Below, piece by piece: positions 43,775 to 53,625 of a DNA stretch of 64,000 bases. Source of the stretch: Methanogenium organophilum (lineage in GTDB: Archaea; Halobacteriota; Methanomicrobia; Methanomicrobiales; Methanomicrobiaceae); NCBI RefSeq assembly GCF_026684035.1, contig NZ_CP113361.1:1674001-1738000 (forward strand). Reading direction: 5' to 3'. Numbering within the stretch: the stretch's first letter is position 1; the number at the start of each line of letters is the position of its first letter. The position numbers and the translations under genes are program-made. The notes beneath the pieces are model-generated. The model did not search any database. It was not told the DNA's origin and worked only from the letters and a program-made list of their open reading frames with translations.

Positions 43775-46525
43775 TTATACCCCCAAAACCACATTCAACT
43801 CCGCCATAATCCCATTCAGCCCGTCACCGAACGCCTGATACGCAGAAAACAGACCACCCTTCTGCATCAGCCGCTGGTTGTACTCAAAGTCATCCGGGCC
43901 GATGGAGACGCTTGCACCGATGTGGTCTTTCATGATCGTGAGCCATTCCATCTGCTCTGGTGAGAAGGTGATGCCGTCCTCCGCCTGTTCGGCTATCCAT
44001 CGCTCAAACCGGTGCTCCACGGTCTCTTTGTATGGCTCCAGGTAATCGTCGCATCCGAGCGTGAACCGGACGAGTGAGATGATGTCTGTCAGCATCCGGT
44101 GCGGTGATGCACCCCGGACGCGGTTTCTCTCCACCTGCTCGTATGCCTGCCATACCCTGTCCGGCGTAAACCCGTACGGGGGCCTGGAAAGAATGTCCGA
44201 GAGCTCCCGGATCTGTTCATACGTCAGGTGTCGCTCCCGTGTCGGGCGGCTGTAGATGATCTGGAGCGCTGTTATCGAGTCCCTGTTCTCCTCGATAAAC
44301 TGCTTAAAGTTTGCAACCGTAAGAATGGCCCGCTCCTTTGCGTCCGTTGAAAAACCGGCTTCAATCACCCGGTCCTCGCTCACCTTGTCTAAGACCTGCT
44401 CTGACTTGGTCTTCAGATCAATCAGAAGCGTTCTGAAGGTGGGGCTGTCAAACGGTCGGCATGCATCGGAGACAAGGGATTCTTTTGCCTTCTGTATCTG
44501 GGATGCATCCGGTGTTTCTGTCGCAAACATCTCCTCTGCATGCTCTTTTGCCTCATCGGGATCAACGGATGCGTACAGGGACTGGATAATCGCACCAAAC
44601 GGTGCTCCTGCGGTAGTACTGATCTCTTCGCGCTCCCGGTCACCGATATGCCGGTCAAGCCTCGCAAGGCGGGTTGCAAGCGTTGTTATCGTCGCATTAT
44701 CATGGTTTCCGACCGCAACCGACTCAAGGAGCTTCTTCAGTGAAACCGTTGGCTTCTTGTCGATGACCACCTGCGGATTCTTCGACGACTCACAGACACC
44801 CACCGCATCGATCACAATAAACCGGTCCTTCGCCGGTGCGTCCGTTGTCACCTGGTGCAGGTCGGTGATGTCAACCGTCCGGGTGCCCCGGCCAAGCATC
44901 TGTTCAAAATAGACCTGCGATTTCACATCCCGCATAAATATCAGGCACTCAAGCGGTTTGATGTCAACCCCGGTCGATACCATGTCCACCGTCACTGCAA
45001 TCCGGGGGTTATAGGAAGAGCGGAACTCCCGGATCATATCCTCCGGTTTTCTGCCGGTCCGGTAGGTGATCTTCTTGCAGAAATCGTTCCCCCGTCCGAA
45101 CTCCTCCCTGACAATCTCGACAATATCTTCAGCGTGTGAATCGCTCTTGGCAAAGATCAGCGTCTTTGGAACCTCGCTTCTTCCGGGAAAAAGCGATGTA
45201 AAGAGATGCTCCTTAAACGTCCGCATGACCGTTCGAATCTGATCATAGGAGACGACATCCCGGTCAAGCTGTTTCTGGGTATATGTGAACTCTTCATCCA
45301 GAAGCTCCCATCTTCTGTCCCGTGATAGCTTCTCTCTCTTCTCAACCCAGAAGTCGGCATCAACGGTGCTTCCGCCCTGGGTGATCTCGGTAACAATCCG
45401 GAATACATCAAACCCGACATTAACGCCGTCTGCAACCGCTCTTTCAGAACCATACTCCATCACCAGATTTTTGTTGAAAAACCCGAGCGTCTGCTTCGAG
45501 GGAGTCGCCGTAAGACCGATTAAATGCGCATCAAAATATTCCAGTACCTGACTCCAGAGATTGTAGATTGAACGGTGGCACTCGTCGGTCACAATGAAAT
45601 CAAAGGTCTCGATGGGAATGTCAGGGTTGTAGACGACATCCTTTGGTTTGGCATCCTCCATCCCCTGCTCGAACGATGAAATCTCATCAGATTCCGGATC
45701 ATACTCTTCATCGCCCTTTAAAATTGAATACAATCGCTGAATCGTACTGATGCAGACCTTTCCCACCGGATCTATTTTCTGACCCGAAAGATGCTGGACA
45801 TTATACAGTTCGGTGAATTTGCGTCCGTCATCGGGTGTGACATACATCTGGAACTCCTTGTATGTCTGCACCCCGAGACTCGTCCTGTCCACCAGAAACA
45901 GGATCCGCTTTGCGTTGCAGTGCTTAATCAGCCGGTAAATAAACGATACGGCAGTGAAGGTCTTCCCTGAACCGGTTGCCATCTGGATAAGAGAACGGGG
46001 GTGATCCTCTGCAAACGAACGTTCAAGATTGGTGACCGCTTCAATCTGGCAGTCGCGAAGACCGGTTGTGACCAGAGGGGGGTACTCAGTCATCCGTGTG
46101 CGAAGCGTCTTCTCCTGCTTCATTTGTTCAGAAAAGGTCTCTGGTCTGAGAAACGAAAAGACCCTTCGTGAACGCGGCTCCGGGTCACGTAAATCCCTGA
46201 AAAGTGTCTCTTTACCGGTACTCTCGTATCCAAAGGGGAGAAATCCCAGTTCATTCGGGATATTTGTAAGTTTCCCGGTGAGATACCCGTCTGACTGTTC
46301 ACAGACACCACTCAGGGTCGTTCCCTCTTTTTTCGCCTCGATTACTCCGACAGCCTTTCTGTCGACAAAAAGAAGGTAATCTGCATAGCCTTCCGTAAGC
46401 GGGTATTCCCGGACTGCAACGCCCGCTCCGGCACCGAGGTTCAGCTCATCCCTGTCCTGGATTGTCCACCCCGCAGCAAGGAGCATCTCATCAATGGTTT
46501 TTCTCGCTTTTCCCTCTGGTGTCAC
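43775..46525 (-). CDS. hsdR: type I restriction endonuclease/translocase subunit
   Basis: The 916-residue protein has an N-terminal PD-(D/E)xK nuclease (GYADYLLFVDRKAVGVIEAKKEG, about residues 47-69), a superfamily 2 helicase core with Walker A (MATGSGKTF), motif II DECHRS, motif III LTATPSK, and motif VI region (QMLGRGTRT), then a C-terminal EcoEI_R-type helical domain that contacts the methylase. This is the subunit that cuts unmodified DNA after ATP-driven translocation. It is the first gene of the minus-strand operon. All nuclease and helicase motifs look intact. Confidence 0.95.
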   Translation of the reverse strand: MTPEGKARKTIDEMLLAAGWTIQDRDELNLGAGAGVAVREYPLTEGYADYLLFVDRKAVGVIEAKKEGTTLSGVCEQSDGYLTGKLTNIPNELGFLPFGYESTGKETLFRDLRDPEPRSRRVFSFLRPETFSEQMKQEKTLRTRMTEYPPLVTTGLRDCQIEAVTNLERSFAEDHPRSLIQMATGSGKTFTAVSFIYRLIKHCNAKRILFLVDRTSLGVQTYKEFQMYVTPDDGRKFTELYNVQHLSGQKIDPVGKVCISTIQRLYSILKGDEEYDPESDEISSFEQGMEDAKPKDVVYNPDIPIETFDFIVTDECHRSIYNLWSQVLEYFDAHLIGLTATPSKQTLGFFNKNLVMEYGSERAVADGVNVGFDVFRIVTEITQGGSTVDADFWVEKREKLSRDRRWELLDEEFTYTQKQLDRDVVSYDQIRTVMRTFKEHLFTSLFPGRSEVPKTLIFAKSDSHAEDIVEIVREEFGRGNDFCKKITYRTGRKPEDMIREFRSSYNPRIAVTVDMVSTGVDIKPLECLIFMRDVKSQVYFEQMLGRGTRTVDITDLHQVTTDAPAKDRFIVIDAVGVCESSKNPQVVIDKKPTVSLKKLLESVAVGNHDNATITTLATRLARLDRHIGDREREEISTTAGAPFGAIIQSLYASVDPDEAKEHAEEMFATETPDASQIQKAKESLVSDACRPFDSPTFRTLLIDLKTKSEQVLDKVSEDRVIEAGFSTDAKERAILTVANFKQFIEENRDSITALQIIYSRPTRERHLTYEQIRELSDILSRPPYGFTPDRVWQAYEQVERNRVRGASPHRMLTDIISLVRFTLGCDDYLEPYKETVEHRFERWIAEQAEDGITFSPEQMEWLTIMKDHIGASVSIGPDDFEYNQRLMQKGGLFSAYQAFGDGLNGIMAELNVVLGV

Positions 46526-46699
46526 AATTGCATTCGCTCTTAAATCTCATTTTATTTTTAAAAGCTTAACAATATTCCCCAAAAATAGCAATAAAATCAG
46601 GCTGATTCTTCAGAATGGGAATTATAATAAACACAATGCAGGCTCAGCCTAAGAAAATCAGATATTCCGAAAACCGGGGAAAAAAGGAGAATATCCCCA

Positions 46700-48406
46700 T
46701 CACCCCACCACTGCAATCCTTCCGTCCGTCCCCGGCGAAACAGGGGAATTCTTCTCAATATCACCCGCAACGAGATCCATCAGGTTAACCTCGGTATTAA
46801 ATTTCCTCGCATCCGGAATTGCTCCCAGATTTGTATATCCGTCCCCTCCGCCGGCCATATAATCATTCACTGCGACTGTATAGGTCTTCTTCATCTCTAT
46901 CGGCACCACGCTGCCGGACTCCGTCACAACTGAGAGGTTCTCGATCCTCTCTCCCTCAGATTTCACCGTGTCTGTGTCATAGTCAATGCAGAAGGTCTCC
47001 GCCCCGGTATTGATGGTAAACCGTACGCCTGACACCTGCAAAAATCCTCCCGAAGGCGCCCGTTCATCTCCGGGGCATCCGTCGCCGGTGACGATAAGTG
47101 CGGATGCGGACCGCTCAAGCGTCTCTTTTATCTCACTCCCGGTCATCTGCACCGTTACGATCAGATTTTCGTACGGGAACATCTCATTCAGGGTAAGATA
47201 CGATATCTCCCCGGCCGGAATAATACAGTCGCCCCGTATCGACCCTGAATTGAGGAGGGCAATGTCAACACCGGGGACGTTTCCACGGACGGCATCCATG
47301 ATGAAGTCTCCGGCATTCGTCTCCCCTGTTCGCAGTGTCTGTTTCTGAACGTCAAGGGGGACCGTCGTATATCCGATGCCTTTGGACAGGCTTTCGGTAT
47401 ATCTATCGTAATACGGTGTCACAAACGAGGTGATGGACGCATCATCCGGCAGTGACTCCGTGATCTCGTATCGCTGAAGTGTTGTTCCGGTAACGACGCC
47501 GTTTTCAAGGGTGATATCAACGGTATCAATCTCCTCGCCATATTTTCCGGCATGGACGATGAGAGTCTTGCTGCCGTCACCGGAGGATACCGTCTCGTTC
47601 CAGACGAGATGGTCGTGGCCCCCGATGATCAGGTCAATGCCCGGAACGGATTGGGCAAGGAGGGTATCCTCATCCCTGTCCTGGTGGGTGAGGGCGATGA
47701 TAATATCCGCTCCCTCATCTTTTAAGGATTTCACCGCTGCATTTCCGATTTCAACCGTGTTTTCATGCAGTATGACATCATCATCAAGGATGACGATTTT
47801 TTCAAGCTGGGGGGTAATAATGCCGAATATTCCCACCTGTACCCCATCGGCGTCAAGGATGGTGTAATCCTTCACCGTATCGTTGAACGTGGCGTCCGTG
47901 AAATCAAGATTGGCACAGATGATTGGGTAGGACGCATTCGTGGCCCATTCCTCAAAAAGTCCGGTTGAAAAGTCGAATGCATGGTTGCCAGGCACAGCTG
48001 CATCAAATCCTGCCATTGAATAGGCAGTCACCTCGGGGATTCCGGAGTACATATGGTAGAAGCTCCCCTCGCCGAGATCGCCTGCAAAGAGATACAGGGT
48101 GGTATCGTTTTCCTCACCCAGCCGGTCTGCCAGCGCACTGATTCTTCCGATGCGTGTGCCGGTATCGGTGTCATTCATTGCACCGATATGGCTGTGAATA
48201 TCGGGTGTTGTTAGTATTCTGATCGTCCCCGAAAAGGGTGAATCGGGTGAATTGTTCTTTTGCCCCGCATCCGTGCCGTCCCCTGTACTCATTCCTCCCA
48301 AACCTCCGCCAATACCGGTAGAAAGAATGGCTAAGAGGATGATTGCAATCATAACCGCGACGAGGATGATGACCTGAATTAACCGTATGACCGATGATCT
48401 CTGCAT
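46700..48406 (-). CDS. membrane-anchored 5'-nucleotidase/2',3'-cyclic phosphodiesterase
   Basis: The 568-residue protein begins with a single hydrophobic anchor (VIILVAVMIAIILLAILSTG) and a Gly/Asp-rich spacer, then a metallophosphoesterase domain (TTPDIHSH, FAGDLGEG, PGNHAFDF, LTHQDRDE, IGGHDH) and a 5'-nucleotidase C-terminal domain (ETNAGDFIMDAVRG, ALLNSGSIRGD, NDYMAGGGDGY). This is the UshA/CpdB architecture, acting outside the cell to release phosphate and nucleosides. The ATG at 48406 is preferred because GGTGAG precedes it; the frame is open 34 codons further. Confidence 0.9.
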   Translation of the reverse strand: MQRSSVIRLIQVIILVAVMIAIILLAILSTGIGGGLGGMSTGDGTDAGQKNNSPDSPFSGTIRILTTPDIHSHIGAMNDTDTGTRIGRISALADRLGEENDTTLYLFAGDLGEGSFYHMYSGIPEVTAYSMAGFDAAVPGNHAFDFSTGLFEEWATNASYPIICANLDFTDATFNDTVKDYTILDADGVQVGIFGIITPQLEKIVILDDDVILHENTVEIGNAAVKSLKDEGADIIIALTHQDRDEDTLLAQSVPGIDLIIGGHDHLVWNETVSSGDGSKTLIVHAGKYGEEIDTVDITLENGVVTGTTLQRYEITESLPDDASITSFVTPYYDRYTESLSKGIGYTTVPLDVQKQTLRTGETNAGDFIMDAVRGNVPGVDIALLNSGSIRGDCIIPAGEISYLTLNEMFPYENLIVTVQMTGSEIKETLERSASALIVTGDGCPGDERAPSGGFLQVSGVRFTINTGAETFCIDYDTDTVKSEGERIENLSVVTESGSVVPIEMKKTYTVAVNDYMAGGGDGYTNLGAIPDARKFNTEVNLMDLVAGDIEKNSPVSPGTDGRIAVVG

Positions 48407-48784
48407 TGTTATCTCACCAAAACGGTACAGTTTCTGCTGTTCGGCCCGGTAATACCCGAGTCCCGGCAACCTGATGCCGGATGACACGGTGATCCGGGTC
48501 AAAACCATGCTGTACGTATTATATGAGTATTTGGAGTGAAGGGTTAAAATAATCAGTCAAATATGTGCTGCTGTTTTGGGTAAGCATTTTTTGCTCAGGT
48601 GTGCTTTTCCCCGGCCTGTTTATTCAGTATAGCCATGATGGTTGCCAATTATCGGGAAAATCGTGTATGTCCCGGCCAAATCTGAAAATCAGAATTCCGG
48701 GCAGGCGGTGTCACTCCCTGCGTCAATGAAAGTCTCTCTCCGTTATGACGACGGGTATTATATACAGGAATAGTATCTTACACC
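48407..48784. other. divergent intergenic region
   Basis: The 378-bp gap between the nucleotidase and the aminotransferase gene shows no supported gene. TATA-like sequences (ATTATATGAG near 48520 and GTATTATATAC near 48755) fit promoters for the two divergent genes. Confidence 0.45.
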
Positions 48785-50113
48785 ATGGATCCTCTCATAC
48801 GAATCAGGCCGCCAGGCCCGCAGGCACAGGCCATTCTCCGCCGGGATGCAGGGGTCATCTCGCAGTCGATGGTGCGGGAATATCCGCTGGTGGTCGACCG
48901 GGCGGAGGGCATGAATCTCTGGGATGTGGATGGGAACCGCTACCTGGACTTCTCTGCAGGTATTGCGGTGATGAATATCGGGTGGAACCACCCTGACGTC
49001 GTGCAGGCGGTCACCGAACAGGTGCAGAAGCTCTCCCACGGGGCATTTCTGGATTACTGCTCGGAAACACCTGTCCGGTTTGCAGAAAAACTGGTCTCCA
49101 TGCTCCCGGATAACCTGAACCGTGTCTATCTCTCAAATTCCGGGGCCGAAACTATCGAGGCAGCCCTGAAGCTGGCCCGCCACCATACCAAACGGAAATA
49201 CTTTATCGCGTTTTACGGGGGATTTCACGGGAGAACCTTCGGTGCGCTGAGTCTGACTGCATCACGGGTCATCCAGCGCAAATATTTTGGCCCGTTTCTG
49301 CCGGTCATCCACGTACCGTATCCGAATCCCTACCGTCCGTTCGGGTTTAAAACAGAGGCCTGTGATGTGGATGTCATCCAGTACATCGAAGAGGAGGTAT
49401 TCCCGATGGAGGTGTCGCCCGAGGAAGTGGCGGCGATTATCGTTGAACCCATTCAGGGGGAAGGGGGATATGTGGTTCCGCCCCTGACATTTTTAAAACG
49501 CCTGCGTGAGGTATGTGACAAACACGGTATTCTCCTCATCGTCGATGAGGTGCAGTCGGGATGCTTCCGGACCGGCACCTTCCTTGCTTCAGAACAGTTT
49601 GGGATTAATCCTGACATTGTCTGCCTCTCAAAAGCCCTTGGTGGCGGGTTCCCGCTGGGTGTGACGGTGGCTTCAGAGGATGTGATGACCTGGCCACCCG
49701 GATCGCATGCAAGCACCTTTGGCGGGAATAATGCCGCCTGTGCGGCAGCCCTTGCCACCCTCACCGTCATGGACCAGCCCGGATTTGGCGAGCATGTTAT
49801 GGAGATGGGGGAATACCTGACCGGGAAGCTGCGTGCCCTGCAGAAACGGCATCCGGTAATTGGCGATGTGCGGGGAATCGGACTGATGATCGGTGCAGAA
49901 CTGGTCCGTGACCAGGTGACAAAAGAGCCCGCGAAACAGGAGCGCAGTTATGTACTGACAGAGTCTTTTAAACGGGGACTCACGATGCTGCCCGCAGGTG
50001 AATCCGTGATCCGGTTCTGTCCGCCGCTTGTGATTGAAAAACGCCATATCGATACCGGTATGAATATTCTGGACCATTCGCTGGAGTTGCTGCAGCCGGT
50101 GATCGCCATCTGA
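48785..50113 (+). CDS. class III PLP-dependent aminotransferase
   Basis: The 442-residue protein has the class III aminotransferase features: YLDFSAGIAVMNIGWNHP, SNSGAETIEAALKLAR, FYGGFHGRT, VEPIQGEGGY, VDEVQSG with the PLP-contacting Asp, and LSKALGGGFP with the catalytic lysine, then STFGGNNAACAAALATL. It is closest in style to 4-aminobutyrate/ornithine aminotransferases, and archaeal relatives of this group include broad-range amino acid racemases. The precise substrate cannot be told. It is probably transcribed alone. Confidence 0.92.
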   Translation: MDPLIRIRPPGPQAQAILRRDAGVISQSMVREYPLVVDRAEGMNLWDVDGNRYLDFSAGIAVMNIGWNHPDVVQAVTEQVQKLSHGAFLDYCSETPVRFAEKLVSMLPDNLNRVYLSNSGAETIEAALKLARHHTKRKYFIAFYGGFHGRTFGALSLTASRVIQRKYFGPFLPVIHVPYPNPYRPFGFKTEACDVDVIQYIEEEVFPMEVSPEEVAAIIVEPIQGEGGYVVPPLTFLKRLREVCDKHGILLIVDEVQSGCFRTGTFLASEQFGINPDIVCLSKALGGGFPLGVTVASEDVMTWPPGSHASTFGGNNAACAAALATLTVMDQPGFGEHVMEMGEYLTGKLRALQKRHPVIGDVRGIGLMIGAELVRDQVTKEPAKQERSYVLTESFKRGLTMLPAGESVIRFCPPLVIEKRHIDTGMNILDHSLELLQPVIAI

Positions 50114-50264
50114 CCGGAGGTGTCCGGCATTCCGACGGGATGCGGCCGGCAGGACGGGTGGGCTGGTACCGGGGTCCTGCCGCCTGCCCTTGCAGCCCCT
50201 TGCAGCCGGAGGGCTCCCCATGGCGGATCGGTTTTTTCCGTTACTCCTGCTGTTTCACTCTTTT

Positions 50265-51017
50265 TCAGATGGATGCCTTCCGGAAGAGCAGGGCACCTAT
50301 GACGATCATCGCGAGCGTGCAGACACCGAGAACCGCGGCACTCACGAGGGGGTGAATGGGGGAGGTGCCCATGAGACCGTAGCGAATTCCCTCCACGCCG
50401 TAGGTGAGGGGGTCAACGAGTGTCAGCGGCACCACCCATTCCGGCAGGCTCTCGATGGGGAAGAGAGCGCCGGAGAGACCGAATATCGGGAAGACGACAA
50501 AGTTCATGATGAGCTGGAACCCGTGCATATCCTCCATTTTTGAGGCGATGGCAATGCCGAACGCCGCAAAGCAGATGCCGATGAGCGCCATGAAGAAGAA
50601 CGCGATGGCAAACCCGGCGACTCCCGGGATGCTGAGACCTATGAAGAGGGATATCACGAGGATGATTGCGCCCTGAATGACCGCGGTCGTCGCCCCGCCG
50701 ACCGTCTGACCGAGCATGATCTCAAGCCGGGAGACCGGGGCGACGAGGGTCTCCTTGAGAAACCCGAACTGCTTGTCCCAGATGATCTGGATGCCGGAGA
50801 AGACCGACGTGAAGAGTACGCTCATCGCCACGATGCCGGGCACGATGAACTGGATATAGTCCTCCCCGGCGCCGCCCGGAATCCGTACGACCGCATTGAG
50901 TCCGAACCCGAGAGCGAGGAGGAAGAAGACGGGCATCCCGAGGCTCCCTACAATCCGGCTCTTCGAGCGGATATAACGCTTGATGCTGCGCAGCCAGAGG
51001 GTGTAGACGATATCCAT
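50265..51017 (-). CDS. ABC-2 type transporter permease (DrrB-like)
   Basis: The 250-residue product has six hydrophobic helices and the ABC-2/DrrB consensus segments: VPGIVAMSVLFTSVFSG, ETLVAPVSRLEIMLGQT, FPIFGLSGALFPIESLP and LVDPLTYGVEGIRY. It is the membrane part of an exporter with the ATPase encoded just upstream; start and stop codons share a base at 51017. Family members export drugs, lipids or polysaccharides. Confidence 0.93.
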   Translation of the reverse strand: MDIVYTLWLRSIKRYIRSKSRIVGSLGMPVFFLLALGFGLNAVVRIPGGAGEDYIQFIVPGIVAMSVLFTSVFSGIQIIWDKQFGFLKETLVAPVSRLEIMLGQTVGGATTAVIQGAIILVISLFIGLSIPGVAGFAIAFFFMALIGICFAAFGIAIASKMEDMHGFQLIMNFVVFPIFGLSGALFPIESLPEWVVPLTLVDPLTYGVEGIRYGLMGTSPIHPLVSAAVLGVCTLAMIVIGALLFRKASI

Positions 51018-52000
51018 CAGTGGCGCCTCCCCATCATCTTCATCCGGAGAATGTTCGGGCCCGTCGCCTCTTCTTCGCGGATTGTCTTGCCGGTGAAGCG
51101 GAGGAAGACGTCCTCGAGGGTGGGTTTGCGGACGGATACCGCGGTGATCGTATAACCGTTCTCACCGAACTGCTGGATGAGCTCGGTGATGTGGGTGTCT
51201 GCCTCCTTGAGGCGAAGTGTCACCTGACCGTCATGGTGGTCTGCCCCTGCAATCCATGGGGCCGTGACCTCTCTGGCGATGCGGGACGCATCCGGCGAGG
51301 TGACGGTGACGACATCGTCCCCCACCCGGCTTTTGAGGGCATCGGGCGTGTCCAGGGCAATGATCTTACCGTGGTCGATGATCGCGATGCGGTCGCAGAG
51401 GCGGTCGGCCTCGTCCATGTAGTGGGTGGTGAGGATGATGGTGATCCCCCTGGTTTCGTTCAGGTTATGGATGTAGTCCCAGAGATGGTTGCGGGTCTGG
51501 GGGTCGAGACCGAGGGTGGGTTCGTCAAGGAAGAGGACCGCCGGTTCGTGCAGGAGGCCCCGTGCGATCTCGAGACGCCGTCGCATGCCGCCGGAGAAAG
51601 TCTTCACGAGACTGTCTTTGCGCTCCTCGAGCTCGACGAGGCACAGGAGGTCGGTGATCCGTTTCTCCCGAATGTCCTTCGGAATGCGGTAGAGGCGGCC
51701 GTGGAAGTCCATATTCTCCCATGCGGTCAGCTCCTCGTCGAGGCTCTGGTCCTGAAAGACGATGCCAATGGCCCGGCGCACGCCGTCCTGGTCGGCCGTC
51801 ACATCCGTGCCGTTGATGAGCGCCCTGCCTGTCGTCGGTTCAAGGAGGGTGGAGAGCATCGATATGGTCGTCGTCTTGCCGGCGCCGTTCGGGCCCAGAA
51901 GGCCGAAGATCTCCCCGCGTTCGATGGTAAAGGAGATGCCGTCGACCGCCGTGAAGTCGTCGAAGCGTTTGGTGAGGTTTTCCACGTGAATCGCGGTCAT
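51017..52000 (-). CDS. ABC exporter ATP-binding protein (DrrA-like)
   Basis: The 327-residue protein has Walker A (GLLGPNGAGKTTT), Q-loop (VFQDQSLDEELT), signature (FSGGMRRRLEIARGL), Walker B (VLFLDEPTLGLD) and H-loop (LTTHYMDEADRL). A C-terminal domain of about 100 residues (DUF4162-like) follows, as in DrrA. Its start overlaps the stop of the PadR gene (ATGA), and its stop overlaps the permease start, so all three form a translationally coupled operon. Confidence 0.95.
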   Translation of the reverse strand: MTAIHVENLTKRFDDFTAVDGISFTIERGEIFGLLGPNGAGKTTTISMLSTLLEPTTGRALINGTDVTADQDGVRRAIGIVFQDQSLDEELTAWENMDFHGRLYRIPKDIREKRITDLLCLVELEERKDSLVKTFSGGMRRRLEIARGLLHEPAVLFLDEPTLGLDPQTRNHLWDYIHNLNETRGITIILTTHYMDEADRLCDRIAIIDHGKIIALDTPDALKSRVGDDVVTVTSPDASRIAREVTAPWIAGADHHDGQVTLRLKEADTHITELIQQFGENGYTITAVSVRKPTLEDVFLRFTGKTIREEEATGPNILRMKMMGRRH

Positions 52001-52515
52001 ATCTCACCCTCTCCCTCATCTTCTTCGGTTTCTTCTTCCAGTCCCCGGAGAGCACTGAGACAGGTGTCGAGAATCTCTGATGCCGCCTTGTGTTTATCCT
52101 CCGGGAGGTCACGTACACTCTCCCGTATCTCCCACATCTTCTCTGCGAGGGATGCGAATTCTTTCCCGAAGATATCGGAATGGATGGTTCTCAGGAGCCG
52201 GAAGTTTTCATGCGACTGGTGCCGGTATTTTTTGAGCTCTGCAAGGGTTTTCTCTCCGTCCGGTGTCAGGGCGTAGATGGTCTTTGCCCGTGCGCCGGTC
52301 TCATGGGGGGTAATCAGCCCTTCATCTGCGAGGTGGCGGAGCATTGGGTAGAGTGTCCCTTTGCTGGGCACCCACTCTCCTTTGGTCACGTCATCGATCT
52401 CCCTGAGGATGTCATACCCGGTTTTCGGTTCCCGATGCAGGGAATGCATGACATACAGGGTGATAAGCGACCGTGTGTGGCCGTCTTGTGTGGGAAATTT
52501 CAGAACGCCTTTCAT
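51997..52515 (-). CDS. PadR-family transcriptional regulator
   Basis: The 172-residue product has the PadR winged helix (LITLYVMHSLHREPKTGYDI, GTLYPMLRHLADEGLI, KTIYALTPDGEKTL) and a C-terminal helical dimerisation domain with an acidic end. PadR proteins commonly repress adjacent exporter genes and respond to the exported compound. The ATG at 52515 gives the best fit, with GTGATC upstream. It is the first gene of the exporter operon. Confidence 0.92.
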   Translation of the reverse strand: MKGVLKFPTQDGHTRSLITLYVMHSLHREPKTGYDILREIDDVTKGEWVPSKGTLYPMLRHLADEGLITPHETGARAKTIYALTPDGEKTLAELKKYRHQSHENFRLLRTIHSDIFGKEFASLAEKMWEIRESVRDLPEDKHKAASEILDTCLSALRGLEEETEEDEGEGEI

Positions 52516-52561
52516 GGTGTGATCACGGTGTCTCCTGATTTTCATTCATGTTTGTTCATTT

Positions 52562-52574
52562 CCGAACGGTTCGG
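52562..52574. promoter_or_regulatory. palindrome upstream of the PadR operon
   Basis: CCGAACGGTTCGG is a perfect 13-bp dyad about 47 bp upstream of the PadR start, in the expected promoter region. TGAACAAACATGAATGAA next to it also has ATGT/ACAT-like halves. Either could be the PadR operator. Confidence 0.4.
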
Positions 52575-52819
52575 TAACGTACTATTGGTTGATTGACACA
52601 TAAGGATGTGGGTATCGACAGTTTTTCCAAAAGACCGGCACCTGATCGGTTGCAATGACGAAAAACGGGCGAAATCGCAGAACATGTGATAGAGAAGAGA
52701 ATTGCTGAAAAATGCATCGGAATAATTTGCCGGTATGGTTCGATACCAGAATGCAGCGCGATTTCAATCACAATGCCCCTGAAAAATCTGATTGTCAGGG
52801 GTTTTATCCCCCCCTTTTT

Positions 52820-53620
52820 TCAGTCGAATCGTGGACCGTTCAGAATTAATTTGCACCAGGCAGAGACAATCTTCTGGCGTGCCTCTTTCAGGTCAGTGGG
52901 TTTGGTAAATCGCTGAAAGGTAATTGTTCTCGGTTGCGGATATTTCAGGAGTCCCTCCTCACTTCCGGTGATGTGGTAGTGATAAAATCCGGTGATATAG
53001 ATGCAGGTATACGGCAAAATTCCTTTCAGCCGCCGTGCAGAGGTCTGGACTGCTGTACGGCGATCGTAGGTGCACCGGACGCCTGCTTCAGCGAGTCGCA
53101 GCGAGAGGTCATAATCCTCGAGGATGGATATGTTCCGGTGGCCGCCGGCCCGCATATACGCATCCTTTTTCACGGCAAAATTTGACCCAATCAGCCAGTA
53201 AAACCCGAAATGATGAAGCAGGAGATAATTCTTCCGCCATCCCTGTATGACGCACGAACGGATGGTTTGGTCATAAAACCGGACGGGTCCTGTGCAGACA
53301 TCATACCCGTCGGTGGTGAGTTCTTCCTGAATTGTCTCCAGCCAGGTGTTCGGATGGCGGGTGTCGGCGTCGGTGAAGACAAGGATGTCACCCGCTGCTG
53401 CCATAGCCCCTTCTCCGCGGGCCCCGCCGATACCGGCCCGATTCTGGAACATGACCCTGTCTGCGAGACCTGCGGCAAGATCACAGGTGTGATCCGTGGA
53501 ACCGCCGTCGACAACAATGATCTCGTAGGAGTCCCGCGGGATTGTCTGGTCTGTTAGCGACTGGAGACAGGCAAGGATGGTATCTTCTTCATTGAGTGCG
53601 GGAATGATTACTGATATCAT
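52820..53620 (-). CDS. family 2 glycosyltransferase
   Basis: The 266-residue protein has the GT-A features: ISVIIPALNEEDTI, EIIVVDGGSTDHT, DILVFTDADTRHP (DxD) and ILEDYDLSLRLAEAG (ED general base region). There is no clear membrane anchor. The ATG at 53620 follows GGTGA and lies 5 bp after the UbiA-like gene stop, so the two are coupled. Sugar transfer to a lipid or glycan carrier is likely; the pairing with a prenyltransferase points to a lipid-linked product, an inference. Confidence 0.9.
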   Translation of the reverse strand: MISVIIPALNEEDTILACLQSLTDQTIPRDSYEIIVVDGGSTDHTCDLAAGLADRVMFQNRAGIGGARGEGAMAAAGDILVFTDADTRHPNTWLETIQEELTTDGYDVCTGPVRFYDQTIRSCVIQGWRKNYLLLHHFGFYWLIGSNFAVKKDAYMRAGGHRNISILEDYDLSLRLAEAGVRCTYDRRTAVQTSARRLKGILPYTCIYITGFYHYHITGSEEGLLKYPQPRTITFQRFTKPTDLKEARQKIVSAWCKLILNGPRFD

Positions 53621-53625
53621 AGGGT